48,087 bases of DNA from Roseomonas sp. 18066 (GTDB lineage: Bacteria; Pseudomonadota; Alphaproteobacteria; Acetobacterales; Acetobacteraceae), in the NCBI RefSeq assembly GCF_902706185.1, contig NZ_CACSJM010000026.1, forward strand, positions 1 through 48,087. Direction: 5' to 3'. This document shows positions 7,225 to 16,500 of the stretch, in pieces. Each line of letters begins with the position of its first letter. Position 1 is the stretch's first letter. The notes beneath the pieces are model-generated. The model did no database searches. It saw nothing but the letters and a program-made list of their open reading frames with translations, and was not told the origin of the DNA. The translations under genes were made by a program, and so were the position numbers.

Positions 7225-7631
7225 TGCTGCGCTACATGCTGGACACCACTCTCTGCATCCGGGTGCTGCGCGACCGGCCGCCGGGGCTGCGCCCGCGCTT
7301 CAATGCCGAGGCCGAGGCGCTCTGCATCAGCGCCATCACCCTGAAGGAGCTCTTCCATGGCGCGGCGCGCTCGGCCCGCGCGTCGGAGAACCGCCGTCAG
7401 GTCGAGCGCTTCGCCGAACGGCTGGTGGTGCTGCCCTTCGACGACGCCGCCGCCGCCCATGCCGGCGAGATCCGCGCCGTGCTGGAGCGGCAGGGCAGCG
7501 TCATCGGCCCCTACGATCTGCTGATCGCCGGCCATGCCCGCAGCCGCGGGCTGGTGGTGATCACCGGCGACCTCGGCGCGTTCCGCCGGGTCGAGGGGCT
7601 GCGGTCCGAGGACTGGCTCGCCGCCCCCTGA
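7224..7631 (+). CDS. vapC: VapC-type PIN-domain ribonuclease toxin
   Basis: A 135-residue PIN-domain protein. The four acidic residues of the Mg-dependent RNase site are present: Asp7 (YMLDTTLC), Glu42 (LKELFHG), Asp98 (PYDLLIAGHA) and Asp116 (TGDLGAF). Known VapC toxins cut tRNA or rRNA and stop translation. The usual LDTN motif reads LDTT here, losing an Asn that normally helps to position the metal site. The toxin may still be active, because the acidic residues are intact. The gene is coupled to vapB by a one-base overlap, and its stop is six bases from the stop of the convergent chemoreceptor gene. Confidence 0.92.
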   Translation: MLRYMLDTTLCIRVLRDRPPGLRPRFNAEAEALCISAITLKELFHGAARSARASENRRQVERFAERLVVLPFDDAAAAHAGEIRAVLERQGSVIGPYDLLIAGHARSRGLVVITGDLGAFRRVEGLRSEDWLAAP

Positions 7632-7637
7632 CCGGCG

Positions 7638-9731
7638 TCAGGCGGCGCGGACCTGGGCGGTGAAGCTGTTGACCTCGCCGGTCAGCTGCTCCGATTGCCG
7701 CGACAGGTCGGCGGCCGCGCTCAGCACCTGGGACGCCGCGGCGCCGGTGTCGTTGGCGCCGCGGCTGACGGCGCCGATATTCTGCGTCACCGCATCGGTC
7801 GCCTGGGCGGTCTGCTGCACGGTGCGGGCGATCTCGCCGGTGGCGGCGCTCTGCTCCTCGACCGCGGCGGCGATGGCGACCGTGATCTGGCTGACCTCGT
7901 CGATGGTCAGGGTGATGCCCTGGATCGCCGCCACCGCCTGATGCGTCGCCGTCTGGATCTGCGCGATCTGGGCGCTGATCTGCTCGGTCGCCTTGCCGGT
8001 CTGGCCGGCCAGGTTCTTCACCTCGGAGGCCACCACCGCGAAGCCCTTGCCGGCCTCGCCCGCGCGCGCCGCCTCGATCGTCGCGTTGAGGGCCAGAAGA
8101 TTGGTCTGGCCGGCGATCGAGGTGATCAGCCCGACCACCTCGCCGATCCGGCTGGCGCCCTCGGCCAGGGCCCGCACCGTGGTGTCGGTCTGCCGCGCAT
8201 TGTCGACCGCGCGCGCCGCCACCTCGGAAGCCTGGGCCACCTGGCGGCTGATCTCGCTGATCGAGGCGGTCAGCTCCTCGGCCGCCGAGGCCACCGTCTG
8301 CACGCCGCCGCTGGCCAGCACCGCGGCGTTGCTGACCTCCACCGCCTGGCCGTCGGTGCGGGCGGCGATGTCGGACATCGAGCGCGCCGTCGCCTCCAGC
8401 TCGGTCGAGGCGGAGGACAGCACGCCCACCATCTCGCCCACCCGGGTCTCGAAGCGGCCGACCAGCCCAGCGACCGCGGCGGCGCGGCGCTCCTTGCCGG
8501 CCCGCTCGGCGGCCTGCTCGGCGGCCAGGCGGTCGGCGGTCGCCATGGTCTCGCGGAACACCTGCACGGCGGCGGCCATGGCGCCGATCTCGTCGGCGCG
8601 GCCGGCGCCGGGGATGGCGACGCCCATGTCGCGCTCCGCCAGGCGGCGCATCGCGGCGGCCATGGCGCGGATCGGCGCGCTGACCCGGCGGCCGGTGAAG
8701 AGGAAGCCGCCGACGCCCATCACCAGGCTGAGCACGAACAGCGCCGCCATGCCGAGCGACCAGCGCGCCGCCGCCTCGGCCTGCAGCGCGGCATGGGCGA
8801 CGACCGCCGCCATGGCCTCGTTGGCGAAGGCGACGACGGTGCCGAGGCCCACCGTCTGGCTGTCGCGGAATTCGGCGAAGGCGATCGCCGGCAGGGCGCC
8901 GCCGGCCATGGCGGCCAGGGCCCGGGCGCGGTCCTCGGCCAGGGCGCCGGCAATCACCGGCTGGGTCGCGGCCAGCGCCGGGCGCAGGCTGGCGGGCATG
9001 CCGGGGATGCCGGCCGTGTCCAGCACCGCAGCCCAGGCCTGGGCGACGCGGCCCTGGGCGCCGGTGACGGCGGCGAGCACCGCGGCCTCGGCCGGCTTGC
9101 CGGCGGCCAGCGCGTTCTGCACCGGCAGCACGACATTGCCGCCGAGCGTGGCGCGCACCGTCCAGGCGGCCTGCTTGGCCACCAGCAGCTGGCCGACCAG
9201 CGGATCAGACAGCTTCAGCCCGGCCTCGATCCGGTCGCTCAGCGCGGCGACGGCATCGAGATAGGCCTGGGTGGTGGCGGGCCAGCTGGCCGCGAGGCCG
9301 GCCGCGCGCTGGCCGGCAGCCTGGCGCATCGCCGCCTCGACGCCGGGGCGCAGCTGGACCACCGCCTGGCGGGCGGCGGTGACGCGGGCCAGCGGCTCGG
9401 CGAGGCCGGTGGTGTCGAGCCGTGCCAAAGCGGCCGCGCCGGCGGCGAAGGCGGCCTCGCCGAGGTCACGCTGGCGGGCCAGCAGGGTCATCTCGACCTC
9501 GCTGGCCGGGTTGGCGGCGAGCAGGGCGGACAGGCCGGTGCCGCGCTCGATGCGCAGCGCCTGCAGGTTGCGGAACAGCTGGTCGGTGACGGCGACCGAG
9601 CTCTGGGTGCGGTCGGCGGCCTGGCGGGCCTGCCAGGCGGCGCTGGCCTCGTAGCCGGTGAGCACGATGGCCAGCAGGCCAAGCGCCAGGATGAGGCCGC
9701 CGAGCGCGGCCCGGATGGAAAGATGGCGCAT
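7638..9731 (-). CDS. Methyl-accepting chemotaxis protein
   Basis: A 697-residue transmembrane chemoreceptor. A first membrane segment (about residues 8-28) is followed by a large periplasmic sensor domain with many Ala/Arg helices. A second membrane segment ([17 protein letters not shown], about 325-345) and a HAMP domain ([17 protein letters not shown]) come next. The cytoplasmic signalling domain carries the invariant hairpin tip ([21 protein letters not shown], then [13 protein letters not shown]). The start MRHLSIR at 9731 was chosen because it directly precedes the first membrane helix; the frame runs 43 codons further without support. No che genes are adjacent. It signals to CheA/CheW; the ligand is unknown. 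Confidence 0.93.
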   Translation of the reverse strand: MRHLSIRAALGGLILALGLLAIVLTGYEASAAWQARQAADRTQSSVAVTDQLFRNLQALRIERGTGLSALLAANPASEVEMTLLARQRDLGEAAFAAGAAALARLDTTGLAEPLARVTAARQAVVQLRPGVEAAMRQAAGQRAAGLAASWPATTQAYLDAVAALSDRIEAGLKLSDPLVGQLLVAKQAAWTVRATLGGNVVLPVQNALAAGKPAEAAVLAAVTGAQGRVAQAWAAVLDTAGIPGMPASLRPALAATQPVIAGALAEDRARALAAMAGGALPAIAFAEFRDSQTVGLGTVVAFANEAMAAVVAHAALQAEAAARWSLGMAALFVLSLVMGVGGFLFTGRRVSAPIRAMAAAMRRLAERDMGVAIPGAGRADEIGAMAAAVQVFRETMATADRLAAEQAAERAGKERRAAAVAGLVGRFETRVGEMVGVLSSASTELEATARSMSDIAARTDGQAVEVSNAAVLASGGVQTVASAAEELTASISEISRQVAQASEVAARAVDNARQTDTTVRALAEGASRIGEVVGLITSIAGQTNLLALNATIEAARAGEAGKGFAVVASEVKNLAGQTGKATEQISAQIAQIQTATHQAVAAIQGITLTIDEVSQITVAIAAAVEEQSAATGEIARTVQQTAQATDAVTQNIGAVSRGANDTGAAASQVLSAAADLSRQSEQLTGEVNSFTAQVRAA

Positions 9732-10019
9732 GGGCGGTGTCCGTCCTGCTGCGAGAGAAAAGCCGTGTGCCGGCCACCTGCCCAGCCAATTCTTGCCAAG
9801 TTGCGAATGGACGAGAGGGAAATCTCGGTCGACTCGATAGGATCGAGCGCTGGTCAGCAAGATGCGCCCTGCCTTTGCGATTTATGCGTCAGCTACAGGA
9901 ATTCATGCAGAGGTGTGCTTGTCATCGGCAGGGCACGCCAAGGTTGTGCCCGCCGATAAAAAGCGGCGAGGGGGGATCGCCGCAGAATGCGGGAGGATGG
10001 TGATCATCGCCGGCCGGGA
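9732..10019. other. Intergenic region upstream of the chemoreceptor gene
   Basis: This 288-bp stretch presumably holds the chemoreceptor promoter (minus strand) and the 3' flank of the unknown gene at 10020. I see no convincing terminator or operator. A sigma-54-like and a sigma-28-like string were checked and rejected. Confidence 0.4.
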
Positions 10020-11240
10020 TCAGGGCGAGCCGCTCTGCCCGCTCGATATCGGCGCGCCGGCGCTGGCTGGGGACGTCGCGGCGCCCTCCATCCGGCCCGA
10101 CGCGACGAAGTATCGGATGGCGCCGGCGACCTGGTCCTGGAAGTCATCGCCCCGGACGCGGAGGCCGGGCTTCACGGCCTCCAGCAGCGCCATGTCGGTC
10201 ATCACCTCGCCGTCCTTGAGGCTCTTGAGCAGGCGCAGGGCGGAAAGCGCCGCGCGATGGCTGTCGGCCAGTTCGGCGAACCAGCTGGCAATGCGGGTAT
10301 CGAGCGCGACCGAGCGGCGAAACGATTCGATGACGATGTCGAAAGCGGCGGCCGCGACGGCATCGGCGCCTTGGGCCAGACGGAAGATGCCGAAGACGAG
10401 AATGGACAGGCAGTAATTATACCCGTGAGACACATCGAAGCGGATCGCGTTCCGATAGGCATTGAAAATATTCTCGGCGCAGCGCGCGGCATCCGGATAT
10501 TCACCGTTGTGCACATGGAAATGCCAGAGGCAGGTCTGGACGGAGATGAAGAGGTGGTCCTTGTCCGTCCGAATGCCGACAACGCCCTCATGCATGCGGG
10601 ATATCGCCCGGAACACGAAATCGATCGTCTCCGCAGAAACGATGTCGCCGCCGGGCTCCTTCAGTTCGATGGTCTTGTAAACATAGATGACGAACGAGTT
10701 CACGATATAGCCGAGCAGGTCGGGATCGATGTCGTCCAGCCTGCCGCGGTGGTCCATCACCACCTGCCGTGCTGAAAAGCGAACAGTTCCCGGATCCCTG
10801 TGCCGCAGCCGCTCGAAGCTGATGGACGCCCGGTATTCCTCGACCGTGGCCGGCATCAGGCAGTCCAGCCCGGTGTCCCGCGTCGCCCAGGGCAGCTTCG
10901 TGGCCGCCTCATCGGGGAAGACCAGGTGCATGGACCGGTAGAGCACCGCCGGATCGAGGAGAAAAGCTCTATCGATCCTGAAGGCGCAGGAGGCTGTCCT
11001 GCCGCGCATCCGGGCGGACAACTGGGCCTCCAGCCCGTCCAGAAGGGCAGCGGCAGAGCCTGCATCCGCCTCTTCGGACAGGCGGTGCGCCGCGCCGTCG
11101 CGATCGATGCCCATCGCGGCAATGCCTTTTGTGCTCCGCCTCCAGCCGAAGCACCTGACATGCAGGCGGCCACCGACGACACAGGCCAGCGCCCGGGCGC
11201 GCGGATCGATCCCGACATCGGTGCCTGCGTCATGCGCCAT
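10020..11240 (-). CDS. Unrecognised protein, about 406 residues
   Basis: I do not recognise this protein. The likely start is the ATG at 11240 (MAHDAGTDVG); the frame extends 21 codons upstream without a clear ribosome site. The N-terminal ~100 residues contain GRLHVRCFGWRRS and Cys-bearing strands. The middle (about 180-320) is helix-rich with several aromatic and His residues (CLWHFHVHNGEY, then SHGYNYCLSILVFGIF). The C-terminus is a low-complexity Ala/Ser/Gly tail. There is no signal peptide or strong membrane helix. The middle (10380-10720) is clearly less GC-rich than the surroundings and uses codons such as ATA, AAA and TTA-like triplets rarely seen nearby. That suggests a recently acquired gene. 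It stands alone, with no operon partners. Confidence 0.6.
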   Translation of the reverse strand: MAHDAGTDVGIDPRARALACVVGGRLHVRCFGWRRSTKGIAAMGIDRDGAAHRLSEEADAGSAAALLDGLEAQLSARMRGRTASCAFRIDRAFLLDPAVLYRSMHLVFPDEAATKLPWATRDTGLDCLMPATVEEYRASISFERLRHRDPGTVRFSARQVVMDHRGRLDDIDPDLLGYIVNSFVIYVYKTIELKEPGGDIVSAETIDFVFRAISRMHEGVVGIRTDKDHLFISVQTCLWHFHVHNGEYPDAARCAENIFNAYRNAIRFDVSHGYNYCLSILVFGIFRLAQGADAVAAAAFDIVIESFRRSVALDTRIASWFAELADSHRAALSALRLLKSLKDGEVMTDMALLEAVKPGLRVRGDDFQDQVAGAIRYFVASGRMEGAATSPASAGAPISSGQSGSP

Positions 11241-11518
11241 GATCGTCCTGGGATTCTCCTGCCGCGGCCGGTTCGCTGTCTGGACCACCCGAAGGATTAA
11301 CACGCGGCCGCGGAAGCCTTGAGGGGGCGCGACCCCGGGGAGGCATCACACCGCTGCGAAGACCGACGGCGAAGGGCAGGGCCCGGCGGCATCGCCAGCT
11401 CCCAAAAACCCGGCCGGAGCGCCGGCCAGGCGTGCGCCGGCCTCCTCGCTCGACATGCATAAGAGATCTTATGTAAAGTAAGCCTCGAGCACCGAAATGC
11501 TCTCCGCCGCCGCCGGCC
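11241..11518. other. Intergenic region between the unknown gene and pbpC
   Basis: A 278-bp stretch separating two genes that both run on the minus strand. It should hold the pbpC 3' end signal and the promoter of the unknown gene. A locally AT-rich patch (11455-11485, around AAGAGATCTTATGTAAAG) contains the palindrome AGATCT but no clear terminator hairpin. Confidence 0.35.
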
Positions 11519-13522
11519 TCAATGCACCCGGACCGCCGCCGTCGCCGTGGCGCCCTCGGCATCCAGCACCGTCACCCGGTAATGCCCGGGCCCTTGCGGG
11601 ATCCAGGCGGTGTCGCGCCGCGCCGGCGTGCCCTCCAGCGGCATCCCGTCCACCAGGAAGGTCAGCGGCCGCTGCCCGCCCGCGGCGCGCAGCGTCACCG
11701 GCCCGTCGCTGATGCTGGCGCCCGGCGCCGGAAACACCAGCCGCAGCCGGTTGCCGAGCGCTGGCGCCGCCAGGTTCCGCACCGCACCGGCCCGCGTCAT
11801 CACCAGCGGCTGCGCCCGGGGCGCCGCCGGCAACAACGAAAACGCCCGGGCCAGCAGCGGCAGCGCCAATTGCGTGCCGGTGGCGCCGCCGGTCTCGGCC
11901 AGGATCGGCGTGCCATCCGGCCGCCCGACCCAGATCCCCACCACGTGCCCGGCATCGAAGCCCAGCGCCCAGCTGTCGCGCCCGCCCCAGGAGGTACCGG
12001 TCTTCCACGCCACCCCGGACGGGCCGCCGCCCGGAAAGCCCCGCGTCAGGATGGACGCCACCTGCGCCGCCGCCCGCGGCGCCAGCACCGGCGCCGCCGG
12101 CATCCCCGCCACGTCGTCCACCCGCCAGCGCAGCGGCGCCGCGCGCCCGGCATCGCCCAGCATGGCGGTGACGCTGACCACCTCGCGCAGCGTGACGCCC
12201 GCACCGCCCAGCGCCAGCGGCAGCGTCGCCTCGGCCCCCGGCGGCAGCCGCGGAATGGCGCCGGCCCGCTTCATCGCGCTGGCAAAGCGCAACGGCCCAA
12301 TCCGGTCCAGCAGCAGCACCGCCGGCATGTTCAACGACTTGCGCAGCGCCTCGGCCGCGGTGACCCGGCCGGTGAAGCCATGGTCGAAATTCTCCGGCGC
12401 GTAACCGCCGAAGCGCATCGGCGCATCGTCCAGCAGGCTGTCCGGCCGCGCCACCCCATCCTCGAAGGCCAGCGCATAGAGCAGCGGCTTCATCGCCGAG
12501 CCCGGCGACCGCACCGCCTGCGTCAGGTCCAGCGCCCCCGCCCGCGCCTCCTCGCCCCAGGCGCCGCCGACCAGGGCGCGGATCTCCCGCGTGTGCAGGT
12601 CGGCCACGATCGCGGCGGTCGAGACCCGTCCCGGCAACCCCTCCCGCGCGCGATCCAGCATCGCCTCCAGCGCCCGCTGCAACGGCGCGTCCAGCGTGGT
12701 GCGCGACGCACCCTCCCGCGCCGCCTGCCGCGACAGATGCGGCGCCAGCGCCGGCATCGCCCGCCGCTCCGACGGCACGTCGCTGGCCAGCAGCGCCCGG
12801 TCGGCGGCCGAGATGCCATCGGCCGAGGCGGCCCGCACCAGCAGCGTCCGGTCCCGCGCCACCCGGGCGGCCTCGGGATGGCGATCGGGGCGCAGCGCCT
12901 CCGGCCGCCGCGGCACCGCCACCAGCAGCGCCGACTGCGCCGGGTCCAGGTTGCGCGCCTCTCGCCCGAACCAGGCCAGGGCGCCGGCGCGGACGCCTTC
13001 CAGGTTGCCGCCCATCGGCGCCAGCGTCAGCCAGATCCGCAGCACGCCCGCCTTGCCGTAGCGCGCCTCCAGCTGCAGCGCGCGGGCCATCTCGATCAGC
13101 TTGGACCGCAAGGTCCGCGGCCGCGGCTCCAGCAGCCGCGCCGCCTGCATCGACAGCGTCGACCCGCCGGAGACCACCCTGCCCGCTCGCGCCCATTGCA
13201 CCGAGGCCCGCGCCAGCGCGATCGGGTCCACCCCGGGATGCCGGGCGAAACGCGCATCCTCGGCGGCGATCAGCAGATCGATCAGATGCGGCGGCACGTC
13301 GCTGGCCGTCGTCTCCACCCGCCAGACACCGCCAGGCGCCGGCAGGACGGACAAGGTGCGGCCCTGGGCATCGACCACCACCCGGGCGGCAGCGTCGACC
13401 CGCGACAGGTCAGGCGGGAAGACGCGATCGAGAACAGAAGCAAACACACAAAACAAAAATACAAACAGAAAGAAAATTCGGGGGAAAGTATTCCCCCGAA
13501 TCCCCCATCTATTTTTATTCAC
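11519..13522 (-). CDS. pbpC: Penicillin-binding protein 1C, bifunctional glycosyltransferase/transpeptidase
   Basis: About 667 residues from the GTG at 13522, which overlaps the yfhM stop by eight bases. An N-terminal membrane anchor (IFFLFVFLFCVFASVL) is followed by the GT51 glycosyltransferase domain (AAEDARFARHPGVDP, then GGSTLSMQ, about 85-150). The penicillin-binding transpeptidase domain has SPGSAMK (active Ser), SLN and KTGTS. The C-terminal BiPBP domain, specific to PBP1C, ends the protein. It polymerises and cross-links peptidoglycan at the inner membrane. It is paired with the alpha-2-macroglobulin gene, a known conserved association. Oddly, the first ~35 codons are AT-rich, and the hairpin repeat 13476-13520 lies inside the start of the gene. 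Translation may therefore begin elsewhere. Confidence 0.9.
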   Translation of the reverse strand: MNKNRWGIRGNTFPRIFFLFVFLFCVFASVLDRVFPPDLSRVDAAARVVVDAQGRTLSVLPAPGGVWRVETTASDVPPHLIDLLIAAEDARFARHPGVDPIALARASVQWARAGRVVSGGSTLSMQAARLLEPRPRTLRSKLIEMARALQLEARYGKAGVLRIWLTLAPMGGNLEGVRAGALAWFGREARNLDPAQSALLVAVPRRPEALRPDRHPEAARVARDRTLLVRAASADGISAADRALLASDVPSERRAMPALAPHLSRQAAREGASRTTLDAPLQRALEAMLDRAREGLPGRVSTAAIVADLHTREIRALVGGAWGEEARAGALDLTQAVRSPGSAMKPLLYALAFEDGVARPDSLLDDAPMRFGGYAPENFDHGFTGRVTAAEALRKSLNMPAVLLLDRIGPLRFASAMKRAGAIPRLPPGAEATLPLALGGAGVTLREVVSVTAMLGDAGRAAPLRWRVDDVAGMPAAPVLAPRAAAQVASILTRGFPGGGPSGVAWKTGTSWGGRDSWALGFDAGHVVGIWVGRPDGTPILAETGGATGTQLALPLLARAFSLLPAAPRAQPLVMTRAGAVRNLAAPALGNRLRLVFPAPGASISDGPVTLRAAGGQRPLTFLVDGMPLEGTPARRDTAWIPQGPGHYRVTVLDAEGATATAAVRVH
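13476..13520 (+). repeat. Hairpin-plus-tail dispersed element, copy 1
   Basis: A perfect 11-bp stem, ATTCGGGGGAA (13476-13486) and TTCCCCCGAAT (13491-13501), encloses the loop AGTA. The tail CCCCCATCTATTTTTATTC (13502-13520) follows. Read on the minus strand it gives A-rich, hairpin, T-rich (TTTTCTTTCTG), so it could terminate transcription in either direction. It spans the yfhM stop and the first codons of pbpC. Copies 2 and 3 are at 26381-26419 and 31137-31175. Confidence 0.85.
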
Positions 13523-16500
13523 GGGCAAGCACCGTGATGCGACCGCTATTCTGCCGCGCAAACACGCCCGGGCGATACATGTCCTGCACCTGCGCCCCCG
13601 GCAGCTCGAAGCTGCCCGGCGTCACCGCCCGCACCACCACCGCGAACCGCACCACCGCCGCACGCCCCGACAAAGGCGCCGCCACCGCGAAACGATCATC
13701 CAGCGCGGCCACGCTCTCGGCCTCGGTCAGCGTGCCCAGGAACGGCATCCCCGGCACATCGCCCGAGGGCAGACGCGTCGCGATCTCCCACCCCGCCGGC
13801 AACCCCTGCTGGATCAGCGCGCGATGCGCCTCGCCGGTCTCCGACCGCGCCTCGATCAGCAGGATGAACTGCCGGTTCTGCCGCAGATCGTCGAGATTGA
13901 CGTCGGTCCCGTCCATCGCCAGGAACTTGCGGCTGATCCGCAGCCCCGCCCGCCCCGCCGGCTGCGGCTGCACCGGCAACCCGGTCACCGCCACCGACTG
14001 CAGCACCGCCCGGTCGCCACCATTCCGCGCCACCAGGCCACCGGCCGGCACCGGCCGGACCACGCTCGGCGCCGGCGGCACCGCAGCACCTTCGACCGTC
14101 ATGCGCACCGGACGCCCGTCGCGGCCCAGGGCGCTGGCCAGCAGGATGCCCCAGGCCTGGTCCTGCGTGCTGCTGCCGTCCGGTGTCAGGTCGCGCGCCC
14201 CCGGCAGCCGGCCCAGCTGCCCCGACAGCCGCTCGGGCAGCAGCCCGCTCTCGCGCAGCAGCAGCGTCACCGCCAGCAGGTCGCGCGCCGGGCTGCCATA
14301 ATCATGCGTCCAATAGGTCCGCGCCGGCGCGTCCAGCGCCGACTGGAAGGCCAAGGTCGCCCGCGGCGCATCGCCAATCCGCGCCAGCGCCGCGCCCAGC
14401 TGGGCCCGCGACAGCGGCGTCGGCAGCGTGTCCAGCGCCTCGGCCAGGCGGCGCGTCGCGCCCGGCATCGGGCGCCCCGCCAGCGCCAGCGCATGCAGGC
14501 GATAGGCCTGGTCGGCGAACTCTTCCGGTTTCTCCGGCGCGACATCCTCGGCGGTGCGCGCCAGATTCTCCAGCGCCGCGGTCAGCGCCGCTTCCGGCAC
14601 CGTCGCACCACCGTCCCGGGCGCGCAGCAGCGCCTCGGTGGCATAGGCGGAAATCCACTGGTCGGCCTCGCCCTGGGCGCTCCAGGCGCCGAAGGACCCG
14701 TCCCAGCGTTGCTTGTCCAGCAGCCGGGCCACGGCGTCCGCCATGGCCAGGTTGCGCGGCTCGGACACGGCGCCGGTCGACAGCGCCAGCAGCTTGGTCG
14801 CCGTCTGCTCGGCGCACCACAGCGGGAATTCCAGCGAGGCGCGACGCAGCGCCTCGGCGTCGTAGCGCACCGGCTGGCCCCAGCTGGCCAGCACCTGCGC
14901 CGTGCCGGGCACGAAGCCGGACAGATCCGGGGCAATCTTCGCCTCGGCCCCCGGCGCCAGCTCGGTCACCGCCACCTCGGTCAGCCGCGGGCGGGAGGAG
15001 CGGATGGTGATCCGGCTCTCCCGCTCGGCGCGGTAGTTGTTGGGGCCGGTCACCGTCAGGCGCAACACGCCCTCGCCCGCCCCGGTCGCCTTCAGCGTCA
15101 GGGAAGGCTCGGCCCGCGCGCCGGTCGCCAGGGTCGCGGCCACGCGGGACGCGCCGTCGAAGGCCAGCGGGCCTTCCAGCTTGATCTCCGCGGCGACCTC
15201 GCCACTGGGCAGCTCCAGGTTATGCAGCAGCACCGGCAGGCGCAGGCTGTCGCCCGGGGCCAGGAAGCGCGGCAGCAGCGCCTCGGCGATCACCGGGTCG
15301 CGCACCTGCAGCGGCTTGCTGGCCGCACCCACCCGGTTGCCCGACCAGGCCACCGCCATCAGCCGGATCTCGCCGGCGAAGTCTGGCAGGTCCAGCGGCA
15401 CGCGCGCCACGCCATCCGGTCCCGCCTCGACGATGCCGGAGAACAGGGACAGCACCCGCTGCGGCGGCTGCACGCCGGCGCTTTCGGAATCGCCGTCGCC
15501 GCCCTGCCGCAGCGCGGCCAGCTCGCCTTCCGGCGGCGGGATCAGCCGGCCGTAATCGTCGCGGATATCGGCGCCCAGGCGGCGGCGACCCAGGAAGTGC
15601 TTTACCGGGTCGGGCGTCGCGAACTGGGTGATGCGCAGCACGCCTTCATCCACCGCGGCCAGGGTCAGCCGCACGGGCTGGCCACCGGCATTGGCGATGC
15701 GCACCGGCACCTCGACCCGCTGGCGCGGGCGCAGCTGGTCGGGCACGTCGAGGGTCACCTCCAGCCGGCGCGGCGCCGGGTCGAGCGCCACCCAGGCCAG
15801 GCCCAAAGCGCGGCGCGGCTGGCCCTCGGCGGCCGAGCCCGGGCGGAAGACCGTCACCGCCACATAGGCGCCGGGGCCCCAGGCGGCTTCCACCGGCAGG
15901 TCGACGGTGGTGCCGCCGGCCGGCACCTCGACCTCGCGCAGCGAGACCAGGCGGTTGGTGACGACCGCCACGCTGGCGCGGCCGGCGAAGGGCGGGTTGA
16001 TGCGGATCCTGGCCGTCGCCCCATCGGCATAGTTCTGCCGGTCGGCTGAGACATCGACCTTGTCCGGCACCTCGGCGCTGTCCGAACCGACCCAGCCGGA
16101 GCGGAAGCGGATGGCGGCGATCGCCAGGCTGCCTGGCTTGCTGACCTCGAGGCGGTAGCGGCCGAAGGGCAGGCTGCGGGCGAAGCGCGCCGGCTTGGCG
16201 GGCTCGGTCTGCAGGGTCGCGGTGTCGACCGGCTCGTCGCGCCAGATGGTCTCGTAGCGGGCGACGCTGCCGCGGGTGACCATCCGCCATTCCGGCCGCT
16301 CGCGCACCAGCCGGGCATCGAGCCGGCCGCTCAGCGCCGAGCCGTCGGGGGCGACCAGGGCGACGTCGAAGCCGGCCTCGGTGTTGACGTCGACGCTGCC
16401 GCCCTCGAAGCCCGGGCGGATGGCGATATAGGGCACCCGGCCCAGCACCGGCAGATCCACCGTCGCCTTGCTGGCGCGGCCGTTGGGGTCGGCCAGGGTG

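Noticed and set aside
9782..9803. Sigma-54-like string TTGGCAAG-AATT-GGC on the minus strand before the chemoreceptor gene
   Set aside because: The GG-to-GC spacing is one base short of the strict -24/-12 requirement and the TTGC element is not matched.
9952..9959. GCCGATAA, a flagellar sigma-28 -10-like string
   Set aside because: It points away from the chemoreceptor gene and has no TAAA-type -35 at the right distance.
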